DNA of 64,000 nucleotides from Tethya wilhelma. Its lineage: Eukaryota; Porifera; Demospongiae; Tethyida; Tethyidae. The stretch lies in the NCBI GenBank assembly GCA_964030475.1, contig CAXIPT010000010.1, forward strand, positions 1,005,287 to 1,069,286, read 5' to 3'. The translations under genes and the position numbers were made by a program. Below, one piece after another: positions 50,101 to 62,069 of this stretch. Numbering within the stretch: the first letter of the stretch is position 1; the number at the start of each line of letters is the position of its first letter. Below the pieces are notes generated by a model that made no database searches, was not told the origin of the DNA, and saw only the letters and a list, made by a program, of their open reading frames with translations.

Positions 50101-51410
50101 TATGTTTGCAACTATCATGCTATGATCGATAGGGCACAAGGGTTTGTATTGCATGGTACGTAGGAGAACTACGTATTGGTTACTATAGCAATGCATACTG
50201 TTGTGAACATGACTAGTTCTTAAGCCGTACGTATGTTTGCAACTATAATCTTATGTTCGATTGTTATGATTGTGTATCATTGTTTTTCTTTCATGGTTAT
50301 AGCTATTTTTGTCATCGTCAACTATTTAAATCGAGAAAAGCTCTACTGCACTTCAGAAGATCTTTTAAAAAGTCTTGCAACCCCCACCCCATTTTGTATT
50401 ATCTCTGGTAAGTATGAAACAGTTTTGGTAATACCAACGAATCTTTAGTTAAGTTGTCAATATGTCTGTCTACATGTTAGAGCTGTGTTTTGTTTGAATG
50501 GTCTTGATTGATCTGAACACTATGAATTTTTAACTTGTGGTGTAGAGTTATGGAACAGAAAGAGAGGAGTGTAGCCTATAGCTATGTCTTTGTGCTTTGA
50601 GGCAATGTATATAATATAAGAGTATCCTAATTATGGATGTGTGGTTTCCATGGTGACCACATGTGTAGGTAGCAACCACCTAATTAGTTGTCTGAGTGGC
50701 TCAATTACTGCAGCACACATATATTATACCGTTACATATCCAACAGTCGGTCCACTCAGCACAAGATGTATCACCAACTGTGCAACTTGTGCTTCAACAA
50801 CCATTGGTTACCAACAACCAGATACAGATTGGTGTGCTGTATAATATTGTAGTATTTAATTTGATGTGCCCTGTTGACTTGGATTTCACCCAATAAACTC
50901 TGTCCTTATAGTAGAACCCTTATCATTAAATTCTCCAGTTGGTTCAAGTAAACAATAGCTTTGGTGCAAAGTTTCAGCTAGTTATGTAGGGGACACATTA
51001 TCAGATTTAACCATGTACCCAAGTTACATAATTATGTGACCAGCTCCCATGTGTATTGTAATTCAATAATGTTTGGTACAGTCAGTGTGTGTGTGTGTGT
51101 GTGTGTGTGTGGTGGTGGTGGTGGTGGTGGACACACTGGCGTGTTACATACACACACACATACTAGTTGCCATAACAACCAAAATAATTATAAAATTTTT
51201 GCACCTTTGGTACCTCACAATGTTGCATGACTCACATACCAGTCAGTACATATAGCAGAAATGCCGGACGTATTATTTTGCCCAGGCACAATTGCATGGT
51301 GCCCAACTTTGCCCTAGGGGACAAAACTCAATATATTGGTCGAGTGTCTTGTGTATTGATTTAAGTAGAAATGACATAGTGATGTTAACAAGTCATCATA
51401 TTATAGTCAT

Positions 51411-51448
<38 letters not shown>

Positions 51449-54035
51449 AAAAGATTATATTATGCAACAGGTTCAATCCTTCATACGTACTCAGAATCGT
51501 TTATCCTTGAGCCAAATACATTTGTAACCACTTTCTACTGCACAAGTTGGCATAGTAACCCTGTGTTTCTAATTGACAGCACAATCTCGTCATGTATCAT
51601 CACCAACTGACCCAGCCTAGCTGCCCATATGACATTCTGTTTCCATGACAAAGATGACAGTGAGCAACCTATAGCTGCATTGTGTTGTGCTGTGCTAGTA
51701 AACTAGCTAACTTGCCTATAGCGCAAGTATATGTCCCGCAGCAGAGCTAGATGAAACCCTGCATGGTGTGGCTTATGTTTGTGTCTGTGTAGTGTGGTTG
51801 CTTTGTAGGTTTGCTGACACAGTGGCCCAGGTGACTGTTGCCATGGTGATCTGACAATTCAGTGCATACATACAGTGAGTGTAGAACTGGCCGCAATAAG
51901 TGTTAGGTTCCTATGTCCTCACTGCTCTAGTGTACAGAGGAACCTAATGCAGCTGCAGGCCTTACAGTATTAGTAGATGTAAAAATAGATTTTTCGGTTC
52001 CTACATAATTATGTAACATTGTATGTACATTAATTACAGTATATAAACTGTGTGTAATTTACACACTCTATACTTAGTTTCTGATTGGATAATTGTAGAC
52101 TAGCCATATTGTTTGTTTGTTTGTACATTGTACCATAGTGAATGTCTAAAATTGAATGTATAAATGTATTAAAAATGAAGGAGTAACCAATGAGACAATG
52201 ACACACTGGTTAGTGGTTCAGTTAATTGCCTATTAAGCTTCCCTTGGGTGTTGCACAAACAGGAAGTAAATTGTTAATTTTCACACATAACTTCCTGTAC
52301 AGATGTAGTGAACCATCACTATTTGGTTGGTGGCTGCATGACCATGGTGCCACATTGCTTGCCTCGTTCCCAAACTCCCTCTCAAGAAAGGAGCCTGGGA
52401 ACAATCCTGGCTACCACAAAGCTAGCAAGATGTAACTATGTCCTTTCTGCTTTTAAGTTTCCCTAGAGCTGATGATCAATAGTTAGATAAACTATAGATC
52501 CATCCTGTTATACGTCTTGTATCCTGCCTGGCTGTTTGTGTTGTGTGTAAAGCTTCAAGTTGTCTATACCATGCACCTTTCAGTTTGTTGAACTTTGATG
52601 CCTTTCCTGTAGTACAGGTCCCTTGTAGGCCTGTCCTAGCACTGAATAAACCTATAATCATGCTGTAAATGCTGTCAATGGTTACACCCTAAAAGTATAC
52701 CATCATCACTGAATCATCTCAAAAGTAGTCAATGTAAATGCCCAACACTACTGAGAGTACGTAGCTATAGATTTCCTGTATTGTATTAATTTTTGTATAA
52801 TTATTAGCCTCGTAAACCAGACCCTCCTTAGTACGTCCCTGAATGCTTTTATTTCGTGCCAAGTGCTTCCCTTTTTAGTTCATGCAAAGGTCCATGGGCC
52901 TAGTTTATGAGGCTAAAATACAGGAAAATCTCTAACTACGTACTCCCAACAGAGTTGGGCATTTAGATGACTACCCGCATGCATGCTTTTATTTCCTGCT
53001 AAGTGCTCGATCGCCTTCCCTTATAGTCCAGTATGATTATACCAACACAATACCATGCTCTCTTTCAATTCACTGCTATTAGGTATGGTGTTCTACTATA
53101 CCATATTCCAACTGGCCATCTGGTGGATTCTGCACATGGGAGCTCTCCTGTGGAAGATTCAATTCCCATTCCACGCTCGGAGACTCAAACTTAACCACAT
53201 TGATCGATACATACACACTGTGGCCATCTTAATCGGTCTGTTCCTACCCTTACTGCCAATCATCGTGGCCATGTCTTTATCGACTGTGGACGAAAGAAGC
53301 AGCATTTCAAGATGTGGCATGGCAAGTTCTTTAGCGATACAAGCTTCTGGGAAGTTGGGTTTCGGAATGACCCAGTTTCCGCCGATTCTGTGCACAGGGA
53401 CGGATTCCAATGCCACTTATTATTCGTTTAATCTGCTACTTAATGTCATACTTATTGCTGGAATGACCATGCTTGTTGGAATCTTTTGGATAATTCACAA
53501 AGTAAGCAACTAACTTGCAATCCAAAATATTTTAGGTAAAGGTCGACACACTTAAAAACGCAAACTAACTAACAATAATGCAATTCTGTAATGCTAACGA
53601 CCCTTTACCATCATGTCTATTCTTTCTTATCTGCAGAGACATGGATTAATAAGAGTGAAACACAGTGGTAGGAATGTAATGAGTATTGGCTCGGCTGAAA
53701 GAAAAATTCTCCTTGTGTTTTGCTACTACTCCGTTCTAGCAATCATCACTTTGGTAACACAATCACTAGTCTTGAGAAATCGAGAAAAGTTTGTCGATGA
53801 ACTCATAAAGTACTTCACTTGTGAGCAAGCTCAGAGAGACAACTGCTCGAGGGAGGAATTTGAAAGACTATCCTATCCTGTGTTGATCGCACTATCATAC
53901 GCTTTCTTGATGCTGTTTTCACTCATCAACTTCCTGTTTGTTGTCAACGTTCGTGAAACGAGAGAGACCATCAGAAAGTGGTCCAGTTCAACTGGTGGTG
54001 GTGGTGGTGGTGGACACAGTAGCACAAATCAATGA
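44378..54035 (+). CDS. Frizzled-like seven-transmembrane receptor
   Basis: Seven exons: 44378-44860, 46603-47095, 48357-48615, 49313-49368, 50303-50407, 53083-53501 and 53637-54035; 737 aa, all phases agree. Exon 1 encodes ~130 polar residues then a hydrophobic segment (VVALCVSLVVVLMWGLCAIP), so the protein starts with a signal anchor rather than a cleavable leader. Exon 2 is a Frizzled-type CRD with about ten cysteines (CMSKAIPFLCVHTLGLC, SSQCVELSTGVCKSEWE, LPDCDSFPDE). Exons 3-7 supply seven helices, e.g. [15 protein letters not shown] (TM1), TIFQLAIWWILHMGALLW (TM3), FLMLFSLINFLFVV (TM7). Right after TM7 comes ETIRKW, one residue from the Dishevelled-binding KTxxxW motif of Frizzleds. The tail ends in a short Gly run. 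Wnt-receptor function is possible but unproven. Confidence 0.85.
45295..46004. mobile_element. 710-bp inverted-repeat element (non-autonomous)
   Basis: The ends are CTCTGGGTAGTTAAGGC and its exact reverse complement. A second inverted pair inside (AATTAATTAGGCGG with TTGCTATGGCAACC on the left, GGTTGCCATAGCAA with CCGCCTAATTAATT on the right) makes most of the element a long imperfect palindrome. No ORF. It lies in intron 1 of the Frizzled-like gene. Confidence 0.85.
47096..48356. other. Frizzled-like intron 2, template of the 29.8-kb copy
   Basis: A (GT)n run at ~47142-47175 begins the stretch that is repeated at 29818 onward. It contains a GTTCCCAGGC hairpin-family fragment at ~47540-47612. 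Confidence 0.7.
48985..49068 (+). repeat. tRNA-derived SINE, short A tail
   Basis: Counterpart of the element at 31672, with TTTGTGGCTTGATTGGTATG and GGTTCGAATCCCACCACC. GGTTCGAATCC is a textbook pol III B box. Confidence 0.65.
50408..53082. repeat. Frizzled-like intron 5 with simple repeats and hairpin elements
   Basis: A (GT)n plus (GGT)n run at ~51086-51130, (CA)n at ~51413-51446, a GTTCCCAGGC-family remnant at ~52360-52410, and an inverted-repeat element at 52805-52916 (TTAGCCTCGTAAAC / GTTTATGAGGCTAA). No gene is seen. Confidence 0.65.
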
Positions 54036-54400
54036 TTATTCAATGAGGCATCAATTCACATACCGATTATGCATGTTATACAACTTTTTTTTGTGCACAG
54101 TTCATTGTTTTTAAATTAATCTCTGCATGTACTATATTGATTACTGTGTAATACATAATACACGTTACATAAACTCAGTTTCAGTATAATAATAATAATT
54201 ATGTATAATTCTAGGTATGCATGCATGGCCACCATTTAGACAATATCAAGAAAATGCTCAATATGTATGCACAGCTCACCGCCTTTAAAGATCAAACTTA
54301 ATAAAGATTTAATAATTATTAATATAATAAATTCTACACATACTTTAACAAAATAAAATAATTATAATAATCATTATTATAATTATTATCTGCTCATACA

Positions 54401-57400
54401 CTAAGTTAGACCATTGAACACCCGTTTAACTGGATAGTCCGGTTTACCAACTTTGGCACACAAGGTTTTAAACTTGCTTTTAAACTCGTCAATATTCACA
54501 TAGCAACCCTATACAAATGTAGCAATTATTATAAATGAGAATAGGCTTGGTACATAGTTATGAGTACATGTGCTAAAATTTATTTGCGTTCACTTGAGCA
54601 TTCAAAATTTCTTCATAACAGGCAGGATAACTTGGCTGTATATCTATGAATTGCGCTATTTTAGATACCATCTGATTGCGAATTTCACATAGATTCGTTT
54701 AGTGCTTTTTAAAAGCGCTACCCCTTACCATTTAAAAGTTACGCATATGCCCCATACATAAAGTACAGACATTATATTAACCACAAATGTGGAAAAATAG
54801 TACTTAAGCAAAACCACACTACTTCCTGGGCTTAAGTGAACGCGAATAGACTTTAATCACTATAACTATTCTCTGCTCCCTAATTTTCATTATGCCAATG
54901 AATTCTATAGTAGCTCACTAAGCTCAGTGCTTTCACCTGACTACAATTATTAGAAAGACTTGGGTTTGAAAACCAAACTCTATTTTAAATCACAAGCTTA
55001 TACTGGTGCGTGGTATGTACCTCAAGATGCCTTATTCCTCCGTTGGGATAGAATTCTTTTCTTGAGTGCATAAGTCTTCTGTTGTTGAAAGTCAGTACTT
55101 CACCTTCTCTCAAGCGATGAACCAACTGTAACGAAATTATAATCATGCGGTGACATTATACAAGTACACCTGTGTATACACTTGGTATTGTAAGTACAGC
55201 ATAAAATTATATCGGAGATCACGTTTATAAGCTTCTTTAACTATGGGACATACATTCAGGTATATAGGTATCGCACAACCATAATTGTTGTTATGATCAT
55301 GTTATTATGTATGTAAGGGAAGCAATATCTAGATATATAGCCCATGCAGGAGCCTCAAAGTTACCTTTAATTCATAACTTCTAAACATTTTGTACAGGGT
55401 GTGATAAGCTTCATAGTAAGGAAGAATGTCCTCCTGTAGGTGTAAATGAATCAAAGTGAACCACGACCATCTGTATCTCTATAGCTATGAAATTAAAATT
55501 TCTGTATAAGAAGAGAAGTATCTTTTTCGAGTGAAACAAATTTCGCCAATTGGCCAACAATAATAATATTACTATATATGTTTTTGTAGATTTTATTTTC
55601 ACGAAATACATAAGAATTACCGTATAGTGGGAAAGTTTCACAGTGTCAAACTTTCGCGAAGTCTCTAGTCAAACATTTTTGCAGTTTAACTTTCGTGGAT
55701 GAGCTGTGCGCAAGCCCATACGTATAATACATTTCGAAAATTTTCGCGGATAAAAACTTTCACGGATGGATCGTGATCCGCGAAAACCGCGAAAGTTAAA
55801 CCCNNNNNNNNNNNNNNNNNNNNNNNNNNNNNNNNNNNNNNNNNNNNNNNNNNNNNNNNNNNNNNNNNNNNNNNNNNNNNNNNNNNNNNNNNNNNNNNNN
55901 NNNNNNNNNNNNNNNNNNNNNNNNNNNNNNNNNNNNNNNNNNNNNNNNNNNNNNNNNNNNNNNNNNNNNNNNNNNNNNNNNNNNNNNNNNNNNNNNNNNN
56001 NNNNNNNNNNNNNNNNNNNNNNNNNNNNNNNNNNNNNNNNNNNNNNNNNNNNNNNNNNNNNNNNNNNNNNNNNNNNNNNNNNNNNNNNNNNNNNNNNNNN
56101 NNNNNNNNNNNNNNNNNNNNNNNNNNNNNNNNNNNNNNNNNNNNNNNNNNNNNNNNNNNNNNNNNNNNNNNNNNNNNNNNNNTTTTTTTTTTTTTTTTTT
56201 TTTTTTCAAAAAATATGTAGTGTGTGTGATTGTGGGTTGATAAACAAAGACTCCTATGTGCATGCAACACTAGCGCTTGCATTTCTGGGTGAATTCTGGG
56301 CAATCGAACTCGAGAGGTACCTGCTGGCATCCATTGAAGGGGTGTGGTTGAGTTATGACGTAGACCAGTGATTGAAAACGTCACAACTGGGTTCAAGAGT
56401 TCATAATCTTGTGAATTTCGAGAGCGATCATAACCAGAAACGCCGATTTGCCGATTTCATCAAGCGAAAGGGATATATACGACTATAATGAGTGTTAATT
56501 AGCAAGAGCACTAATTGTATTCCAATTATGGCATGTGACCACAATGTACAGCTTAGTATTGTGGCTGGATGAGTCTGGAAAGCTGGTGTAAATATATTAT
56601 TTGTGTGATGATTCAAATCATACTTGAGATAAAAAGCTGTTTTGGTACTATTTTAGTGGTAGTTTAAGTACAATATTCCAGGGTCCTTCCATTGCATAAT
56701 GATTCGAAGATTTTGGACCTAATGTCAATAGTGATAGTATAACCACAATAATTTTAAACTCCTTACATACTGTATGCAGTGCAGCAGTTGAAGACCCGGA
56801 GGGGATTCATACTGAAGCTGGTCCATGTGATAGTTGAGTTGTTGGGTGGAGTAGGCAATGTTCACCGGAACCTCTTCACACACAACTTGAAATGTCTGTA
56901 AGTTCAATTAATTTTAGTAAACTATTAAGTTATTATCTTATTTGTAATGGTATTTCTAAATAGAAAAATAATTCTGTTGGTGTTGATTGGTTTACGTTTT
57001 GTGTTTTTTGTTTTGTTTTGTTTTTTCTATCGAATTGTTTATTGATTTTTCCACAGCTTATAGTGAATCAGTGTTACAGGAAATAATTACATATGGGTCA
57101 TTAATACTGTTCATTATTCATGTAAGTATTATTTTTCATGTCTACCTCATGCAAACTGTAAAATACAAACAAAATTTATAGTCAAATTTTCCGCATTTAT
57201 GGCACTACTAAAGCCTATAGCTGAACAATCATACTTATCATGCATGGACACAGAAACAATCAAGACGAGACTGTCTAATTTTACAGGCTCACTTACCTCG
57301 CCATAAATTGTCGGCTGAACATTATACACCATTCTAGCCAGCTGATCAACGTATGCAACAAAAAATTGGGTGTCCATAACTAAACATGAAACAAGTTTTT

Positions 57401-58152
57401 ATTTTTACAGTACTTACCTCAGCGACCTTTCCGAGCTTTGGTTCCAAGTTCCTTACCAAGCAAACCCCATACTCATTAAGATACCTCAACCATCTGTACG
57501 TGCCATGTGTGTGCATGTGCATGACTGTGAGCAATGTTTATTCAGTGATATGAAGTAGTGATGGGGGGAGGGGGGGGAGAGGGAGGGAAGATACTTAATT
57601 GGAGCTGGAATGAGCCATGCACGTATAATAATAAAATATTATACTATACATCTAAGACCATCATTTGAGTTCTTTGTCAAACTATTATTTTTTACCTCCA
57701 TAGTCCAAAGTCTTCTTTGAGTTCAGTAGCATCCACATGAGGTATTTCAGTCTAGGTAATTGCATACATGTCAATATTGGGGTGTGTGTGTGTGTGTGTG
57801 TGTGAAGTTACTTTAAGCAACAGTAGTATTATACATCCTATTGTTTACTTAGTAATATGTGATTGCAACTTTTTTTTCCCCACTGTGTAAACTTCAAACA
57901 AGCCTTAATTTGTGTGTGTGTGTGTGTGTGTGTGCGTGTGCGTGCGTGTGGAGCTTATGATTATTATCATAAAGCTTGAGAATTGGCTTCCTGTCGTTCG
58001 TTGCATGTCAGGAACAATGGGAAACCTGCCAGCCAGTGTGCAATTACACCAAACCATGACTATTCCAAACTCTGTATTATACACGTAACACACTGAACCT
58101 AAACATCATGATCGTACATCCCATGCACTAATCATGTGCTGGCAGGTTTGCT

Positions 58153-58222
<70 letters not shown>

Positions 58223-59212
58223 ACAAGACAATAGGACAAAACAATGGGAGTGAACCAACTATATAGACCACATTACATACATGGCAGCATCATAATTTCC
58301 CACAACCATACAACTCACGTACAGCAACAAGAAGCTCTGAAACATCATGATCCTCAGTACCACCCCCTGCTGGTACTGTGTAGCGATGTTTCTTCAACCA
58401 GTCCACCCCAACGTAGCCATCATGACCACAAGACCAACTCATCTGAAGTACACCATCGGATTCTACAAAATAATGATAGCAAAAACAGTCATATGCAAGT
58501 GAGGCAGTATACATAGCCTTGTTCCCAGGCTACCTCTCCCCTTTGACCTTACACTCATGGAAATCAAGGAATACAAAGGGACTCTTAGGCATATGCACTA
58601 TAATATTCTACGAAATTCATGACATACCACAACAAACAAAGTATATGTAAAGCAGTAACTTAATATGAGTTATAACAAATTATGAAGAGAGATGCATGGT
58701 GAATGGCTAGCCTTGATCACAGGTGACCTTTCCTGCAAACATATTAATGCCTATAGTACGAGTGTACCTAAAACTTTTGCTGCTGTTATTTTCAAGTTTG
58801 GATCTGAAGCTTCAAACGGCAGTGTCTTTTGTCCACCAGAAGCAATACATAGGGGGCACTGACAGTTGATTCTGAGCCAGACAGCATGAAATAAACAGCT
58901 CAGGGAGGTACCGTCTTCTCCCGCCGTCCAGACAGCATTCAATCTCTTCTCTGATGGTAGTTCAATCCTAAAATTGTCTTTTGTACGTGAACTTTCAGCA
59001 GGGAGAGTGGCCTTTTGTCTCCTGTGATGGGTCATACGGGTCTGCCATAGGGACTGAGAGAGAGGTACTACGGTAGATTGCCTCAGTGACAACTCACGTA
59101 GTTTTGTAGAGTTTAGCACACGCACACAGCCCAAGCTGATATGTTTGGAAACAATGCTCAGATTGTAAGATAAACAACCACGGGGAATACAGAGCAGTTT
59201 AGAGCTAATCAT
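54401..59212 (-). CDS. Gamma-butyrobetaine/trimethyllysine dioxygenase-like enzyme
   Basis: Nine exons are seen: 58768-59212, 58323-58462, 57696-57751, 57418-57493, 57297-57341, 56771-56895, 55365-55433, 55021-55125 and 54401-54508. The N-terminus is basic and mitochondrial-leader-like. Next comes the family's N-terminal zinc-type domain (LFHAVWLRINCQCPLC), then WLRYLNEYGVCLVRN and PTIYGE, then the 2-oxoglutarate dioxygenase core: NIAYSTQQLNYHMDQ with the H-x-D iron ligands, PPGLQLLHCI, and the distal His in NNRRLMHSR followed by GGIRHLEGCYVN with the likely 2OG-binding Arg. BBOX1/TMLH enzymes hydroxylate carnitine precursors in carnitine synthesis; the exact substrate cannot be read here. 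The segment between LLHCI and the 55433 exon (about 60 residues in relatives) is absent and the phase is off by one base, so an exon probably lies in the N gap. The start is the ATG at 59212. Confidence 0.88.
55619..55803. repeat. TACCGTATA-type element cut by the sequence gap
   Basis: It starts TACCGTATAGTGGGAAAGTT and is full of short palindromes (ACTTTCGCG, CGCGAAAGT). The right end disappears in the N run. Confidence 0.65.
55804..56182. other. Assembly gap of 379 N
   Basis: An unbroken N run followed directly by a T-run of ~24 bases (56183-56206). It lies in the dioxygenase gene between the exons at 55365-55433 and 56771-56895, where one or more exons are missing. Confidence 0.98.
58155..58218. 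repeat. (CA)n microsatellite
   Basis: About 32 CA units in a dioxygenase intron. A GT run at ~57911-57950 lies 200 bp away, so the two could pair as an inverted repeat. Confidence 0.9.
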
Positions 59213-59375
59213 CTTCACAATGCTTCAAAGTGCAAAGGACTCTAATTACTTCTGTGTTGACCACTTAATTATCTAATTACTGTTGTGCGCATGCTCAGAT
59301 CTGCAAACAATCACGAGACTGACCTCTGGGCCGGCGCCATGAGATAGCCATATCCGCGCCGCAATCATAGACGCA
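59213..59375. promoter_or_regulatory. Bidirectional promoter of dioxygenase and methyltransferase genes
   Basis: 163 bp between divergent start codons, locally GC-rich (GGGCCGGCGCCATG, CCGCGCCGC). It contains TGCGCATGCTCAG at 59286-59298, identical to the motif in the RhoGEF/ING promoter. Confidence 0.7.
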
Positions 59376-61475
59376 ATGGCTTTGGAAACGCCCGATGATT
59401 TTGTGAAGAGTTTACGTAAGTCCATTGACTATCTCATGGTAAAGTCATCCGATAAGTTCGAATCTAATTTAGTACCATGTTTAGTAATTGCATAATGTAC
59501 TCTCCTAATGTTTTCTCATTCCCCGATCGCGATAATTATGTATAATTATTATGTACAAGGAGTGTGGCTCGCTTCGCTCGCCACGCTCCTTGCATGTGTA
59601 TGAAGTATACTGATGTTTCCTGTAGATACATGCAAGTATAGGCATCTGCATAGTAAATAATAACTGGGCAGTGAAAGGTCCATGCATGCATTCACTGCTC
59701 CTCTTTGCAATTTGGCCAGCTCAACAATTTACCCAGTTACGTGACGTCACAGACGACCCTTTTCCGACTTCCGCCATTTTTGCAATCAGCTGGCAAAGAA
59801 ACTCGTTATCTGGCTAGCTGTGTTTCGTGTACAGCGACAGAGAAGCAGGCTTCTAGAAGCAAAAGTTCTCTCCTTACTACGCTTCTTTTGTGAAAGATTG
59901 GCTGCTCTATCACGCTTCTTTGTCGGATACTGGCGGTACTGGTAAGCCTTGTTAGCGATCTCAAAAATAGTCAGCCATACTTTTAGCGCCTGTGATTCTA
60001 TCCTAGGGCAGCACTATCTAAGCTAGCTATCTAAGCACTCTTTTCGTGGCCTGCATTTTCCACAGCCCACAGAAAAAGTAGCATTTTAGCTCGAGGTCGC
60101 ATCACTTCCGGTGAACTCCCGTGACACACACACACACACACACACGGACAGACACACAAAACTTTGCTTATAATATGATTGTATTATTGTTAATTTTGAC
60201 CTCTGACCTAGCTCTGGGCACCAGACCCTTCCCCACCCACCTAAAACCTAGCAAGAAAGGGTCTGGTGTCCAGACTAGGTACCTGTGTAGATCCTAGTAG
60301 GCTACCTGTGAGCTAGATTATCAGCAGCTACATTGGTTCTCTGACCCCAAGCACCTAACATAACAAGGGGTGGTCACGACCATACCCGCCACTGTACTAA
60401 CACCCGCGACTGGGATCAAAATTTGATTCATCCAATTTTTAGGCTTTGACCCTACTTTGAAAGGCCTTGATCGTGATAAATTTGAACTTTGACCCACTAA
60501 AACATGCTATTTGCAGCTAATGACCTTCAACCGTTGATTGCATCTTGATCCCGGTCGTGGGAGTTAGTACAGCGGGTATGGTCGTGACCACCCCTTGCAT
60601 AACCTTATAGACTTGATAGCTTATACAATGACAAAATATGAGTATTTGGGGTGATTATTCAGTATTCACTAATGCATGCAATGTTATTATTATTAATAAA
60701 TTATTCCCTCTTGCATAAATGGTCTTTATTACTATTAACAGATCACTACAATAGTACGGCCTCAGTGTATGATCAACTTAATGCTCCAAATAATAACACT
60801 GCTGTGAGCTCCATTCTAAAGTACCTGCCGATCACCCCTGACGACATCATTGTTGATATTGGAGGAGGAACGGGTGATGTAGCACATAGAGTCTGGAAAG
60901 AAGCAAAGCTCAAGAACCCCATTTTCTGTGTCGACCCATCACAAGAAATGCTAGAGTTTGCTAAAGAATTGGATGGCATTGAAACATACTGTGCTACAGC
61001 TGAAGAATTTTTCATTTCAAAAATGGCCACAAGCAAACCGTTCACCAAAGTCATAATGTGTGGCTGTACACATCTTTTCACTGATCGTGAGACAGTCTAT
61101 TCAAGCTTGAAAACACGGCTCAAGCTTCCGACCGATCAAGTTAGTTGTATCGTCATCTACTTATCATTTATGTCACCCTTAATACCTTCCGCAGCTGAAA
61201 ATTTTAAGTCTGGTTTCTTGCAAAATGAAGTTGAGATTGATACTAAAGTGTTTGATAAAGTTGGGTTGAAATGGAAGCTTGTGGATACTGTGGAAACTCA
61301 TTCTGTATCTAAATCCGACTGGTACGACTTTCATCGCAATCGAATGTTACGTTGTATTCGTCCTCTCAGCGATTCTGAGATAGAAGAGGGAATTCTAGAG
61401 TTGGAGGGAAAATACAGGAATCATCAAGTACTCAATGTTGACGTTCACTTCAAAGTTATTACTTTAGAATGTTAA
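59376..61475 (+). CDS. Class I SAM-dependent methyltransferase, terminal exon A
   Basis: First exon 59376-59415 (MALETPDDFVKSL, donor C|GTAAG) joins 60742-61475 through CAT, giving 257 aa. Motif I is [14 protein letters not shown] and the acidic post-I strand is FCVDPSQEML, typical of Rossmann-fold SAM methyltransferases. The C-terminal block [20 protein letters not shown] is strictly shared by all copies in the window, so it is likely substrate-binding or structural. The substrate is unknown and I cannot place the subfamily. No signal peptide, so probably cytosolic. Copy A is the most divergent of the three tandem exons. It is head-to-head with the dioxygenase gene. Confidence 0.8.
59416..60741. 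repeat. Methyltransferase intron 1 with palindromic elements
   Basis: Contains a GGAGTGTGGCTCGC/GCCACGCTCC hairpin near 59569-59590, a TGACGTCA site at 59742-59749 beside CTTCCGCCATTTTT at ~59769, an inverted repeat around CACCAGACCC/GGGTCTGGTG at ~60221-60279, and a 234-bp element at 60364-60597 with ends CAAGGGGTGGTCACGACCAT and the reverse complement. Confidence 0.75.
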
Positions 61476-62069
61476 AACTGACTTCTCACTCAGCTGAAAC
61501 AGAATCGTATGTTATGTGTGTGTGTGGCAAGCACAGCTACACAGTACAGTGCGCATGCCCACTCGATTTCTGATCACATGATCACACGCGATAGCATATG
61601 CATACCCGAAACCGGTTAACCACGTGGTCTCCCAGTGTACGCGCATGTGGGCCAGTCATGTCTTGGGAAACGTCCTGCCAGTCAAGCTATACACAGAAAA
61701 TCAGTAATGCAGGCCTTGGTAAGATGACAGGTGATGTCCGAAACTTCTGTACGTGTATAGTAGAGCCTGGCATCCCGTTGAGTTTGAGCACAAAGCATAG
61801 TCGCTTCCACCGTGACCTTCTCTTCTGCTTGGAGACTTGCCCGCCCGGCCCCCTTTTTGGATTTATATGCATGCCCATTGTCTGCCAGGCCAGGAGGAGT
61901 ATGAGCAAATCATGACATTGTCATTTGTACAAAATAAATGGGAAGGTGCTAATCAATGCTAGTTTCAATAGTTGTGATTTTGGAAAGTATGGATCCAATC
62001 ATAAATTATTTCAAAAAAGTGAGTCATGGCAAGTTGTCTACTATTAACTTTGTTCTTTTGTACATACAG
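61476..62069. other. Spacer between methyltransferase exons A and B
   Basis: Contains a second TGCGCATGCCC near 61552 (NRF-1-like core) and no visible first exon. Confidence 0.5.

Noticed and set aside
50641..50896. Small Cys/Thr-rich ORFs in a Frizzled-like intron
   Set aside because: Short overlapping frames without splice support or homology.
55686..56396. Long ORFs on both strands across the N run
   Set aside because: They consist mostly of unknown residues through the gap and carry no domain signal.
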